A stretch of DNA of 64,000 bases from Pagrus major (GCF_040436345.1 NC_133215.1:22308806-22372805); one strand, 5' to 3'; counted from the stretch's first letter, positions 23,001 through 56,325 are shown. Program-made: numbers and translations. Notes: generated from the sequence alone by a model not told the origin.

Positions 23001-24272
23001 CTTTTGAAAACGCTTGTGTGAACTTTATGAGAATGTCATTTCATTGCTGCCATCAAAGGTTTTGTTTATCCTTCAAAAGGTCTTGTTACAGCAGAGCACT
23101 CCTCTTTACTCTCATGGCTTTCTGCCAGCTGGCTGCTGGCCCATGTACTGTCGAGCTCTCTCACACTCAGTCCTTTCTGTTCTTCCATTTACAGCATGAG
23201 ACTTGTCCAGCAGCTCAGTTTGTTGAGACAGATAGGCTTTATTAGCAAAACTTGGTTTGTTGGAGTATGTAAACGAGAAGGAAAATCATTTTTAGCCTTT
23301 ACTTTTTTTTTTTTTTTGGATTGTTGTTTGCTTATATTAATATGTAAACAAACAGGGAAAGTTTCGGGCTTTTTGTGAAATGAGAGATTGCAATTTTGGG
23401 GGTCATAAAGCTAATAGCTCCTTTACTGCAGTCATGCAGTGCTCACAGAGAGAAATGGTTTTACATATATTGCTCGTAAAAAATAATTTGACCATTTTAT
23501 GTTGTAGTATTTTGGGTTAAACCTCAAACAATATGGTCATTAATCAAACTGTATACCCGGAAAAACAATAGTGAATTGAGAAAGTCATGTGACTGTTGAA
23601 CTGTTTACACTTTGAAAAAAGACAAATTGTATGAAAGCTAATGCATGATGCAGGGGTTTTTCTCAGTGGAATCATTGTAATTGGCCCGATAGCAGACAAC
23701 TCACCCCAGTTCTTCTCCTAACTCTTCTTGTAGACCCGTCCTCAGTCTGAGGTGGCGTTCCAAAAAGAGAAACTAGTGGTGGCCCTAAAATGACTGCACT
23801 GTGGCAAAACAAAAACAAAAAAAAGGATCGAAACCACAAAATGAAAATTAGAATTATGAATATTCATTTTTTCTATTTTCTTTTTTGAAGGAATTTGCTG
23901 CTTTTTTTTGTTTGATATTGGAGATTTGCATGTGACATAGTTGCGCACACACTTACTGACTGTGAGAGACTGCGTGAAGAAGTGGACATTTTCTGAACAT
24001 CATCACTGTCTCCCAAAATTATTATTCATCCCTCACTTTTTGTTGCACTGATGCTTAATAATTTTAACCACACTTGCTCTGTTAAGCCTCTGAGTAAAAC
24101 TAAGTGTCAAGTTATTGCCATGTCCCTGCATTAATGTGCTCTTCTGGTGTTTTTAACATGTTTAAGAGAAAACGTCACTCATCTTATTTTGAGAGCTTTT
24201 GTGATATTTAGATAGTTTCGATAAACACAGTGTTAAACCTTCAGTTGAAAATGCTTTTTATGTCCTTATCAG

Positions 24273-24342
24273 GATCTACGAGGGGCTACGCACGTAAAAC
24301 TTGGTGGATGTGAAGAAGGAGGGATGAGGCAGTTATCTGAAG
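24273..24342 (+). other. rhbdf2: Possible second 5'UTR exon of rhbdf2
   Basis: A 70-nt segment bounded by TTTTTATGTCCTTATCAG and AAG|GTCAGT, with exon-like composition compared with its flanks. There is no homology evidence; chance splice-site pairs of this quality are common in 12 kb. Confidence 0.25.
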
Positions 24343-25014
24343 GTCAGTTCCTCTTTTAGCCTCCATTAGTTTCAGAATCAGTCAAATAATAGTGCTGGTT
24401 ACCACAGCTGTTTCCACTGTGGGCATGCACAATAAGATCATAGACTTGGTCATAATGATAACTTCAGAGTGACTTATTCAGTGTTCGATTCTACCAGTGT
24501 ATAGGACACAATTATGTTGAGCTAAATGTTTGTGATTTCTGTAGTGTAGAAGAAGAAAGTGATAGTAAGCAAAGTCTCAAGTCTCTGCAACAAGAGGAAG
24601 GATGTTGTTGTGCAATGTTGCCTCCAGTATCACAAATTCACAGCAGTGTCAGAAGAACCACCATGTGACATGCTAAATGACCACCACCTGATTCAGGGCT
24701 ATTGCTGTTATTATAATGTTTGATGATAAAAGTCCACAAGATTTGAAAGAAGATACGAAAGAAGTTGCAGTTACGGACTCCTGTCACAGACCTGTATTAG
24801 GTTCGCATTTACAGACTTATCAACCTCAAACCACTTTAACCAAAAACTTTAAGATGCTAAATAACAGCAATTTAAAATTAGAACTAAGAAGCAGCCAAAG
24901 ATAATTGTGATCGTTTTATCTCTGCAGTCATGTGAGACTTTCCATGTGAGTATTTGTACATCACTCCATTTGAGGAGAAGAGTAGACACAGCTGCTGAAT
25001 ATGAGTTGCATCAA

Positions 25015-25259
25015 TTGAAAGAAAATAATTTGCCAACTATTTTGATAAATTATTCCTTTGCTGCTTCTAGTTCTCATTTATGACCGTAAGTGAAGAGTCT
25101 TTGGATTTTGGACTGTTGGTTTGACAAAATATGCAATTTTAACACGTCACTTATGGCTCTTGGAAATTGTGAACATTTTTTCACATTTTTTTTGTCATTT
25201 TACAGACTAAATGATTAATCTATTAATCGTGAAGGAATGTAATCGTTAGTTGCATCCCT
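25015..25259. repeat. TAATCGTTAG-type fish repeat
   Basis: Contains 'CCAACTATTTTGATAAATTA', 'TTGGATTTTGGACTGTTGGT' and the terminal 'TAATCGTTAGTTGCATCCCT', hallmark pieces of the family also seen at 1898, 19386, 58425 and 59124. Confidence 0.6.
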
Positions 25260-27504
25260 CCGCTGAATGCATTCAGATGACTTACCAACCAATACATTAC
25301 AAGGCTGAAGGCTTGAGTGTGATACAGTTTGTTGAAATTAGATTAAATCCTTTCTCTTTGGGTCTGAGTATTGACTGTGAATACTTGTTACAGACACCAT
25401 TGGCCAGTCCTCTGTATTCAGTCAGTAGCTTCTGTAAAAGAAATAATATGAAACCCCCCACTTCCACATGTCTTAACCCAAATGTCCCTTTATTATGGAA
25501 AAAACACATCTATGCCCTGAGCTCTTGTGCTCTCTGGTCAGTGGCAGGGCACGATGGTACCACTTCAATCATTGATATTGGTTACTTTTCATCCCTGAAG
25601 TAGATTTGAAGCCTCTACAAATGGAGAAGTAGAAAACAGACTGAACTTGGCACTCACAGCACTTTAGTGAGACTCACTCTTTTCTCTACACAGTTAGCAG
25701 CTACAACAAGCTTTTATTTCTGTGGAGGCGCACAGTGTAGTTTCTCCCTTGGCTCAGATGTGAGAAGAATGCCAAAAATATACAGCGAGTGAAAGAGTTT
25801 GGTTGCTTTCGAAGTAGGTGTAGTGAATGTCCCACTTTTTTTCTCTTTCTTTTTTTTTTATATGTCTTTATATTTTTGCATTAAAACAGAAAGTATGAGA
25901 CTTGAGCTCTACCTAAAGCTCCCATGAATATTAATCCCCCAATAAAATCCAATACAAAATGATTATGAGGTTTTTACCGTAAGCATATATTTTATGCTTT
26001 CAAACAGTACAAACACACTTAAGCTCATTTTGATAAGCTTATGCAGCCTGGAAAAACATCCTTGTTTTGCATGTTTGTCAAGTGCTACCTATCATTTAAC
26101 ATAAGTCACAGTTAGTGTGCTTGACTTAAGTGGAGTTGGTCAACTGCTGGGTAGAGTGAGCGTGTCAAAAAATGAAACACGATCTCTTTCCCCACACCCC
26201 TACAAGCGAGTTACGTCTGGGGTTTGTAAGATAGGTACAATTTGTCCAGACTGCATTTGCGACCTGTTCTATGTAGCTGAAAGTGAATAAGAGCAATCCA
26301 GTCTGTCTCCAGGTTTACTGGAGTTAACACCTCCTTGAGCATCAAGCAAATGGGAATACACACAAACAAACACGTTGACATTCTCAGACCAGGCCTCTCT
26401 CTGAGAGGAGAAAGAACCATGGTGACAAACTCTCAGGGGAACACGTGATACCACCAAACACAACGGGGTGGAGGTGGCTAACACACATAACAGTACAGTC
26501 ACACAGATTAGTGGTCAAGTGAGGAACTGTTGAGATGAACCACTGAATAATTAGACCCCAAACAGGCACAGATATGCAGGGACACTTGTTGGTACGTTCC
26601 ATGTCATGTGATGACATTAGCTATGGATGATGTCATTGTGGACATAACCTTTTCCACTCATTGGGATCTGTGTACAGTAGTACACAGTAGTGTACAGTAG
26701 TGAGGGAAGTGACAGGTTCTAGCCTTAACATCTGAGGAACAGGAATCTGTTGTTGAATTGTCTTTCCCAGTCTTTCCTTTCTTTGTTTTTGTAGCTTTCT
26801 CTCATCTTAGGGTAGCCATTTGCTAGGCTACATTTTAGCTAGATGTGGTCTGAACATGAAAGAGTCTCCACGGATTGTTAACGATTAGAAAGAAATGATC
26901 CATGCTTGTTAAGTAAACATGCCCTTATGGTTCTGCTACTTATTGACATTTACCATTTAATGACACAACTGGGAAAATCATGGTCATGGATTCATGAAAA
27001 ATAACTGAACTCATTCCTCAGATATTTTTCTTGTTGATTGTATAAACATTGTGTCAGAACAGGCCTGCTGCTTAACACCAGTAGAAAAGTCTCTTATTTT
27101 TTTGTTGTGGAGCCTTTTAATCATTTTTGTCTCATTTTTCAACACCGCTGTGGTTGTTGAGCAAATGAGAATATTAAATTAGCTCAACAAGAGCTAGCCT
27201 GCTGTAAGATGATCTTACCTAGACTGGTGCCATGCATGGGTTTCATCTTAATGCCTGTATCAGGGGTCTCAAACTCAATTTCCTGTTCTCTCCCAGGGGG
27301 ACCCCTTGTTAACTTGGGAGAAAAAGAAAATGGTTTTGTTTTGTTTTGTTTTTTTCTTCCCCAACAATACATTTAATCAATTTACACATTAAAGCTGAGC
27401 GACTGAATGACAGCTTTCTCCTTGTAGATGAGACAGGATGCAGGAGCATTACCTGTTTTTGTTGAGAAGATGCACAATTTGGCATTTCTTGCTAAATGTG
27501 TTAA

Positions 27505-27840
27505 TTACAGGCTGCAAGGCTCCAGACTAACTTTAACATTAGATGCACTGGTTTGCCTTTTTTTTAATTTAGGCGCAACAGCACATAATTTAGGTGTGCC
27601 ATATAATAATACATTTTAGATTATTTTCTTAACACATTATGTAAACAGGAATAACAGTGCAAATACATGTTTTTCTTCAATAATTCACAGCACACACAGC
27701 AAGAAATTCGAATTACCTCAATTGTTTAAAAAAATAAACTGCTAAACTTCAGGCGCACTGGTGCGACTGATGAAAGTATTTACTTGCACTTGATAGATTT
27801 TTTGGGTGCATGTGCGATCAATACCCCCTGGAGCCCTACC
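27505..27840. repeat. hAT-MITE-like repeat, copy 1
   Basis: 'GGCTCCAGACTAACTTTAAC...GATGCACTGG...TTAGGCGCAACAGCACATAA...CAGGCGCACTGGTGCGACTG...TGGAGCCCTA' is paralleled by 60760-61050. Ends are inverted (GGGCTCCAG / CTGGAGCCC). Confidence 0.6.
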
Positions 27841-30454
27841 TCATACGCTGTAGGTTTCTAGCTCTGTATGTCTCTGTTATCGTCCCTCTGGAGAATACGG
27901 TTTGTAGTCCATTCTCATTAGTTTTACTATGTGGATCCTAACAACTGCCTGGCCACATTGATAGACTTTGATCAGCAACGGTCCCTCTGCCACTCAAGCA
28001 CTCTGTCCATTAGCCAAATTTCTAGCTATTTCATTATCTAAGTGGATGAGTTCCTCCCCCTAGCCATGATTCAACGAAACCACAGGCTACATTGCCAGTA
28101 GCCTCCTCTCCGTCTCAAGAGGACTGAATCAGGCTTTCTGCCCGAGCTTGAATTATTTATGGGACATAATTGAAAACATCGTTGGTACAATCAAATGTAC
28201 ACCCCTATTAGTTTAAAGGTATTATAGAAATGCTGTTTTTGAGGGGAAGGGGCACAGACAATATGTACAGCTCTGTCTAACTGTGCCGAAGCTCTGAAGT
28301 GGAAACTAGGCTATTGACTGAGCTGGTGTCAGATTTCCCTGCTGCTGCCATTCCTGCCGCAGACACCCAGGGTCCTGCATTGATTTTATAACCCACAACT
28401 CCAGGACAACTTTAAGGCTTTCAGGACCATAATGACATAATGGATGTGTTGGCCAAGGCTTGTGACATTAGAGGTTTATGTCTGCCATGCCTCTGATTTC
28501 TTTGGAAATATTCCGTGTAATGCTACGAGGCATTCTGAGCTCCAGGAATAGACTGGCTGCTTGTTCCGCTGTTGACTGTGATTGTTACAGACTAGACGAC
28601 GTAGATAAGTAAGTTTGACAATGTTATTACATTAACTGAGCAGACAAGAGGCTGGTGATGATTTTTATTACATATACTTAACTTGCAAGACAGTGATTCA
28701 TGTGTTATTTGTGTAGTCCAAAGTGAGCAGCATGTGCACAGATGTAACGTAGCTCAGTAAGTATGTGTGTGTATGTGTTTGTAAACACTGACTGTAAGAC
28801 ACAGTGATCTTGGTAGGAGCGATCAGACTAGTACTATGATGAGTATTTAAATAGTTGGGTGTAATATGTGTTTAATCTCATTCAGAGCATCTTATAATAA
28901 ATGTTCAGCTACTATATCAACTTTATTATATACAATCAATAACAAGGCTGCTTTCAATTCTGTGGAAATAGATATGGATTATTAACCACATGGAGGATGC
29001 ACAATGATTTGAGAGCACTATTGATCACTGTCATCTGATGTCATCGGGTGTCATTCCCAACAGCTTAACAGCTGGTGTATCAGTTGCTTTTTCATTAGTG
29101 GTCCAAGTTCGTACATTAGGTGCTGCAGAATCAATTCCAGATTTATTTAGTTGGCTAAGCAGTTTCCTAAAATTCCTTTTAAATTTGAAATCCAATTTAT
29201 TTATTTTAAAGTCTATGGTTGGGCTCAGCAGTACAGTGACTATGATACTATTTATCATGAGAGGATAGAATTTTGTCAGCTGGTAGAAAGATTTTACAGC
29301 ATGGTTGACACCAAGGTAGCTATATCTTTGTAATCTCCCTATGGGCATATCTGCAAACACATGAGCAGGACTGCTTTGAGCACTAAAAATATATAATTTT
29401 TGCATCAATGCGATGGAATATGTTGATTTGTAAAAATATTTGATGGACTGTATTAGCCAAAGGAATACATATCCATCTGTTTTTTTGTTCTTTTATTTAT
29501 ATTTTACACATATTCAACACTCTGGAAGCCACGATTCCTTCCTTTTTCTCCCACCTCTTCTTTCATTACATTAAATTAAATCAATGGCCTCGGCACTGTG
29601 TAGCAAGACAAGTTAACTATCCTTAATATAACAACGTTCTTATCTTATAAAAGAGCCGTTTAAGGATTACTTAAGAAATTGCCTATAAAGGAAATCAAAA
29701 AGAGAGGGAAGCTGGCAATGATTTTTTTAAGCAGATTCAACTGGAGGAGAGCCAGGTACTGCTAAAGAGACTGTTTGTTTGGATAGACTGTAATTGCTTC
29801 CTTTTTGAGTTACTGTTTGGGCTGTACAGGAAAGGGGTGGCTCCTCTGCACTGCACACATGTGCCTAAAAAAAAACTTGATACACAGACATTAAGATTTT
29901 TAAAGCTAAACATGTTGTGCTTTTTTAGCTCTTATTTCTTGTGGGATGAAAATGAGCTTCAGGCCTAAATATTTTTCACCCTGCCAAACGATCTAGATCA
30001 CATGGAGACATAGTATTACAATATCAACATGCATTCACTAGTTAAGAACGGCTACATGTTTTAGCTGCTCTAATGAGCTCCTATTACATTTAGATTACAT
30101 GTAATCTCATGACAGAATACTGATTTTGTACTTTATTTTGTCACAACTGCATATCCTCCACTAATTTGATTTTGATCTTGCAGTTTATTTTGGGTATGAG
30201 CCCAGTCACACCACAGTGCTCGAGAGTTACGTCCAGTTTCAGACATATTCCACAACTTAGTTTAGTGGCAGAAGAGAACATCTATGATGCTGATGGAGCG
30301 CATGTGGTGTTGTGATTATTGTTGAAAATGCTTAAAAGTAGTTTGAATTTGAAAGGACATGCTTTATAATCTGTTTACACGAATTTGGTTAAAATCTTTC
30401 CCTCATCTCTCACAGCTTTACTGTACTTAAGTATGATTATTGTATAGACCGATC

Positions 30455-30575
30455 TTGATGAAGGTTGTCAGTCATCCAGGTCATGGTAATTCTAAGTGCT
30501 ATATTGTAGGCAACTGGACTTATTTGAGTTTCTTGAATAAGTCCATTGTCTACAATATAGCACTTAGAGTAGACC
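30455..30575. repeat. Short retroelement-tail-like inverted repeat
   Basis: 'TTCTAAGTGCTATATTGTAG' and 'CTACAATATAGCACTTAGAG' face each other around 'AACTGGACTTATTTGAGTTT'. It is related to the repeat at 3030-3325 and sits about 80 bp upstream of the first coding exon of rhbdf2. Confidence 0.5.
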
Positions 30576-30656
30576 AATCTTATGTGACATAAATGTTTCA
30601 ATGATTATTTTGAATGACATCCATTATTATTTTGTCATCTGCAGCATTCTGACAGG

Positions 30657-48964
<18,308 letters not shown>

Positions 48965-50321
48965 TCTTAGGATGACCACAGAGTCTGTGTTTCTGATCCG
49001 CTCTCTTCTAGCCAATGACCATGTCAGCTGTTTCCAGGTCAGACCTTTTTAAGAATGTGGCAATCATGCTGTTTGTTTTTTTATTATTCACTTGTCAGAG
49101 GACCTGATCAAAGGAACAGGATTGGATTGGTCTCTTCTCTTGACTATGCTGACTTGCTTACTTTGATAAAACTTTCCTAAACCTTTTTAATCCTCAGTAA
49201 AGTCTGGCACTTCCTAGCATGTTAATTTGCTAATGGGCTAGCTGATCCTCAGAATCAGAGAACAGGAAAAGATACTCAGGACGTCAAAACTGCGTAGAGC
49301 TGGACGGACCTAAAGGAAAAGGAAAGAATCCTTCAGCCGCGTCAATCTAAAGAAGCCAAATGATAGAGGGAGACATGGGTGTCTCTAACATTCAATCACT
49401 TTTCCCTTCAGATCTATGGACGGCACACAGCTGAGAAGAAAAGGGAAACTGATGCCATAATGGGTCTTGAGATACATCAGATGCCTCCAACTACTAATTC
49501 TTGTTTTCAGTAACACTGGGTTTAAAACTACACAAGCTGTCTTTCAGTTCTACGGCTTCTCCATGTCTGATGAAATGCTTTTCAAGTTTTGTTGTTTTTT
49601 TGTCTTTGTTTTTAACCTCTGTTATTTTGTATGTATGCGCTTGGCATGTCCATATTCTTTGGAGCCGTGAAATGGTTTATGCTAAAGGTAATGATGTGTT
49701 CAAGGTATTAACTGTGCAGCTGGAATAGAGAAAGTCAAATATCAGAGGTCAATTAAGGCAAGATTTCAGTCTAAAACCACTAGTTGCCTTAAACAGACTA
49801 TGCCATTTTACAAAGATGCCTCATTTTACTTTTGCATATTGCCTCTGAACAACTTACTGAATGCTGCTGAACACACTTCTGACCCTAACCTACCAAAGCA
49901 ACTTCACATGCTGCTTATATGCATGTTGTTTTTTCCACAATCACTTTGTTTTCTGTGTCACTGCTACAAATACAAGTTCTCACGCTATAGGTCACGCTCT
50001 ACCTATAGTGTCTCATGTTTGTCTGACAACACAGTGGAGCCTGAAGCATTTTGTAGATTTACGCTAAAAAAAAAGAACTCATGAAAATAATATTTATTCC
50101 AGGAGTAATTATCTGAACAGGCTTTCTGTTGGATCAAAGTAAGTTTTGTACTGTATTTTGTTTTGTTTTTTTACTCAGACAGCCGCAGAATCTCAAGATT
50201 TAATGTTTCCACTGAGCCTTGATATGTTTTTGTCATACACCGTAAAAGGCTTTTGTTTTTACCATTTACTCTTTCCAGTACCGTCCTTGACAAAAGCAAT
50301 GCAAGAATGTTGACTTTTAAC

Positions 50322-50673
50322 TTGGGCTGGGCGACACACGATATACATCTCTCAATCTAAAGCACTTCATAAATGCTTGGACTGGGCAACAACCAAATTC
50401 TTCAATAGTAATAATGCAACATTAGGTAGTACGGATGACTATTGCCTTTCACAAACTATTGACACAATGAGATTTTTGATAAATAATCATCAGTAATGTG
50501 GATATAATGACTAAGTGGGTAAAGGCAAGTATTGGAACAAGTAGAAATGTGGGTAAGTTCAGAAAATTACATCACATTACAGTAATGCAGCCTTTAAAAA
50601 CCAGGAAAATCGAAGAAGATATATAGTCTCGTATCATGATAACAACAGGATATTGATATATTGCCCAGCCCTA
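50322..50673. mobile_element. GGGCTGGGC-ended MITE
   Basis: Starts TTGGGCTGGGCGACACACGA and ends GATATTGATATATTGCCCAG+CCC, giving complementary GGGCTGGGC/GCCCAGCCC termini over 0.35 kb, with an internal 'ATCATGATAACAACAGGATA'. Typical of the fish hAT-like MITEs, and inside the probable rhbdf2 3'UTR. Confidence 0.65.
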
Positions 50674-51326
50674 CTTTTAACTGTTTAAAACAGTAGTGTT
50701 ACTGCAGACATAGGATTCTCCTTAAACAGACACACTCAGACTTAACATGGAAAAAGTCTTGTACACTTTCAGCCAATCATTTGGGTTGTGTTCCTTAATC
50801 TACAGTAGACTATCGCTGTTCCAGTGTGTCCCTGACAAAGTCACAAGTCCTAAAACCTGAAGTGATACATTTCTCTCACGGCATGTTCCCACCATCTAGA
50901 TTGTTGTTGTTCCTGACTCTGTGCATGTGTTGATCACAGATGCTAGGAAAGCCACAGTAATGACTGTTGTGTGAAGGATTATGTGTGTTACTAAGTGAGT
51001 TATGAGATTATGTGTGTTTGTCTGTGGGGCTGATTCACTGATCATCTGGTGTTGTTGAGAACGTGAGTTTAAGTAACATGCAGTGACATCCACCTCTTTT
51101 AAGGGAACCCCTCTACTGTGCCTTTTGACACGTGAGTGTTTGATCTGAACAAAAACGACACACATCTTCAATCATGACTGTATGCAGCTGCGTTTGCATT
51201 GGGACCAAATCATTTCACCCTCTTTGTATTTATTGGAATTTTAAAAAAAAGGAAAGTTTTAAATGAATTTCAGGTCATGGCCATGGTACTGTTCTGTTTT
51301 GCTTTTATATGTGAAAATATATGTGT

Positions 51327-51351
51327 AATAAAGCAGTTGTGTCAAAATAAA
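51327..51351 (+). promoter_or_regulatory. rhbdf2: Candidate rhbdf2 polyadenylation signals
   Basis: AATAAA at 51327-51332 and again at 51346-51351, followed by TG-rich sequence (GGGTGGTAATGCAGTTGTGTG). Confidence 0.55.
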
Positions 51352-51593
51352 TGCCGGGTGGTAATGCAGTTGTGTGTCTCAAAGAGAAGATTAATTTCAT
51401 TAATGTTAACCACTGAACGATGACTTTGTGTTTTACATTAAGTTTCATTGTGTCTGTGTCTATATTTTCTTTATTGTGCTTTGACCCTAAAAACGAACTT
51501 ACATTTTTACATTAAAGTGAGAATAATAGCAAACTATATTTTATTTTCATGGATCTAATTTAATGTTGTAAATTGAACAATAATCACAAATCC

Positions 51594-51772
51594 TTAAAGG
51601 GGCTCTGGAATTTCTGTGTTGAAAATTTTTAGTTTATGTTAGCGAACTCCATTTCTAAACTAATGTTTGCCACTGTTGCTCTCTGTTACTGGGAGCGGAA
51701 AGAACGTCACAAAGAAAAAAAGTGATCAATACATGTAAACTGCTACGAATTGTCACATAGAGTCCCTTTAAT
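51594..51772. mobile_element. Short TTAAAGGG-ended MITE between convergent genes
   Basis: TTAAAGGGGCTCTGGAATTT at the left and the complement ...CATAGAGTCCCTTTAA at the right, 179 bp. It occupies a third of the gap between the rhbdf2 and aanat polyadenylation signals. Confidence 0.65.
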
Positions 51773-51894
51773 CCAAACAATGAAATATGATCAAAAGCTC
51801 CAGAACATTTACAGAACCTTCGGTGAGATTGCTTTCTCAACTACTATACAGTAAATGAAGAGATCTGAAAGCAGACATGATAGAAAATAGAATC

Positions 51895-53060
51895 TTTATT
51901 TTTATGGGTTTTTTTTAGGAACAAAACAATGTACAAAAAAACATATTTGTCTTGATTCAAGACTTTGGGAGGCAGAGGTGGTGATGGTCTACAAGGGCGA
52001 AGGCAAGAGGAGACTAGAAGAGAAGAGAGAAAGCACACAAGGATATCTAAATCTGCAGGATGTGTTGGTGATTACGCTTGACTTGTTTTCTAGGAAATGC
52101 TATATTTTGTTCTTTAATATACATCACATACTGTACACACCTCACAGATGTTCAGAAATGTGCACGTTCAAGTGAATACATTGACATGATCTGACATTTG
52201 ATTGCTGATATCCCTCCCTTTGTGATTCAATTCTGTAGTCATTGAAGGTTAAAGGTGCAATGTGTAAGAATTGGCCTCCTGTCAAGTCCGTACTCCAAAC
52301 AAATAGGGGGCAGCATATCACCAGCAAAACCGCTAACTGTAGCTACCGTTAACTAGTAAGCTCAGACGTATCTGACGTAACATAAACTTACATTCTTTTG
52401 ATATTTTTTGTTAATTTTTGAATGGTTTTAACTGAAGTTCTTGTTTATTGCACCTTTAACTGTTTACTTTGGCATATTACTTTATAGATTTAACATTATC
52501 ATAGTTACACAAAATGGAACATGAACAGTAATCTACTGCTGCTGTGAAAGGCATACTGTTTATACATAATATACAGGATATACATCCATAATGAGAAGAT
52601 ACTGGTTTTACTGAGTAGAAATAGTCTGCTTGGCTTCATACAGAGCAAGACATCATGTTAGACTCATCAAATAAATGTTAAAAAGAGGGGAAAGAAAGAA
52701 ACAAGGCAGCTGTGTTCTATTGGATAATAAATATAACAAAATAAAAATAAAATGGCTTTATACAACGAAAAAAAACTGACATTCTTTCAGGACTCTTTCA
52801 ATGATTGAGTTTTCCTATAGATCAATATATTTGTAATTTCTGACCACTGTTCCAAACAGCTGTTGTCGGCAGCTGGATGGCATCTTTGTTCTCTGCTCAC
52901 ACACACATCACCATCAGGTGAACACTCACAGCGATGATCACAAACACTCGACTGGACACTCGCGTACAACGACGCTGCTCAGATGTCCCCTCATCCTGTT
53001 TACAAGGGGAGAGCGTCCCCCAGCCAGAGAAAAATCCACATACAGTCCCTCAACTACTCC
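51895..53060 (-). other. aanat: Probable aanat 3'UTR with polyadenylation signal
   Basis: On the minus strand the stop at 53061-53063 is followed by about 1.17 kb ending at AATAAA (plus-strand TTTATT at 51895-51900). A MITE is embedded at 52249-52459. The actual end is inferred from the hexamer. Confidence 0.5.
52249..52459. mobile_element. TTAAAGGTGCAAT MITE in the probable aanat 3'UTR
   Basis: TTAAAGGTGCAATGTGTAAG at one end and the complement of TTAAAGGTGCAATAAACAAG at the other, 211 bp, with matching 13-bp termini. Same TTAAAGG terminal class as 4360-4582 and 51594-51772. Confidence 0.75.
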
Positions 53061-55422
<2,362 letters not shown>

Positions 55423-55556
55423 TTAAGATTTTAAAGTAAAGCAAAGACGCTGAGATTTTACCCTCTTGCTTTCTGTTGTACTCACAAGTATCTCCTCCTA
55501 TGAAAGTCTGAAGCGTGCGTAACAGGAGGACTGAGCGGAGAAAGGCGCACGCTCAG

Positions 55557-55564
55557 TATTTATA
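55557..55564 (-). promoter_or_regulatory. aanat: aanat TATA box
   Basis: TATAAATA on the minus strand, 153 nt upstream of the ATG, predicting transcription start near 55,530. It is followed by a short GC-rich leader. An OTX/CRX-type core (TAATCC on the plus strand, 55592-55597) lies 28 bp further upstream. Confidence 0.7.
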
Positions 55565-55591
55565 GTCTCGGTGCGCAGGGGTGGCTGGTGA

Positions 55592-55597
55592 TAATCC
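55592..55597. promoter_or_regulatory. aanat: Possible OTX/CRX site in the aanat promoter
   Basis: TAATCC (GGATTA on the aanat strand) matches the photoreceptor conserved element core bound by Otx5/Crx, which drives pineal and retinal aanat expression in fish. A six-base match alone is weak; its position beside the TATA box is the reason to list it. Confidence 0.4.
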
Positions 55598-56322
55598 TGA
55601 GGCGAGCTGGATGACCCTTCACTCCCCGTGAGTGAACTGAACAATAAACATATTTTGTCGGGGTCAGGAGGGATGTTTGTGTGTTGAGAATTAACCTGGT
55701 CATGCCACCATCACACCCGCAGCAGATTTGGATTTTCCTGATCATGTGTTGGATTTCTCACGCCGACATAAAACCGACCTGTTATCAGTAACTCACCTGC
55801 TGGGCTGCAGAGTGGACGATAGAGTCAGAAAGGAACCAGTTAACCGTCAGTGTCAGTGTTAGTTAAAGCTGTCTCAGTTGGTGTTGCTTAACTGGGCCAT
55901 CTGAAGGCCATTTATCACTCTTCATGTGACTCCTCTGAGGGAGACTTTCCATTGGCTCCCCATTGTCCCTGTAAGTCGCGATCTTTCCACGCTTTATTTT
56001 TTTTTCTCCTCCAGATCTGTAAGAGGATTACAAGATGTGTAGGAGTTTGTTTGTCACCTCTTCAGTGTTAAATAAGCTATGTTAGGAATTTCAAGCAGCC
56101 ATTTGGTTATATTGACAGTTGTTGTCCTCTCCAACCGAACTTTACAGAATAATCACACAAAATCTGACCCACGTTTTACAACCAGAACCACTTGTTTTAT
56201 CTGTTGTAATGTATGATTTGCATGACTTGTCTTTTTGTTGTTGTTGCTTTTGTCATTATTATTTTTTTTGTCTTATGACATAAATTATGTTTTTGGGTGG
56301 ATTTTCCCTTTTATACTTTTAT

Positions 56323-56325
<3 letters not shown>

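Larger units (their letters stand above)
18531..30644. other. rhbdf2: Large 5' intron(s) of rhbdf2
   Basis: 12 kb with no recognisable coding exon. It contains nested MITEs (19205-20070), a TAATCGTTAG-type repeat (25015-25259), a hAT-like repeat (27505-27840), a retroelement-like tail (30455-30575), a possible second 5'UTR exon (24273-24342) and an unexplained minus-strand ORF (29031-29408). The remainder is AT-rich and featureless to the eye. Confidence 0.6.
48965..51351 (+). other. rhbdf2: Probable rhbdf2 3'UTR
   Basis: Non-coding sequence from the stop to two closely spaced AATAAA hexamers (51327-51332 and 51346-51351). No competing strong signal was noticed nearer the stop, but the end is inferred. 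A MITE lies within it at 50322-50673. Confidence 0.55.

Noticed and set aside
22832-23245. 137-codon ORF in rhbdf2 intron 1
   Set aside because: Low-information composition, no domain, no splice context consistent with a gene; most likely chance.
25250-25603. 117-codon ORF beginning in a repeat end
   Set aside because: Starts inside the TAATCGTTAG repeat; no homology recognised and no splice evidence.
55915-55990. Possible LINE reverse-transcriptase remnant reading FHWLP
   Set aside because: Only a few residues of a familiar motif (HWLP) are visible; too short to claim as a separate element.
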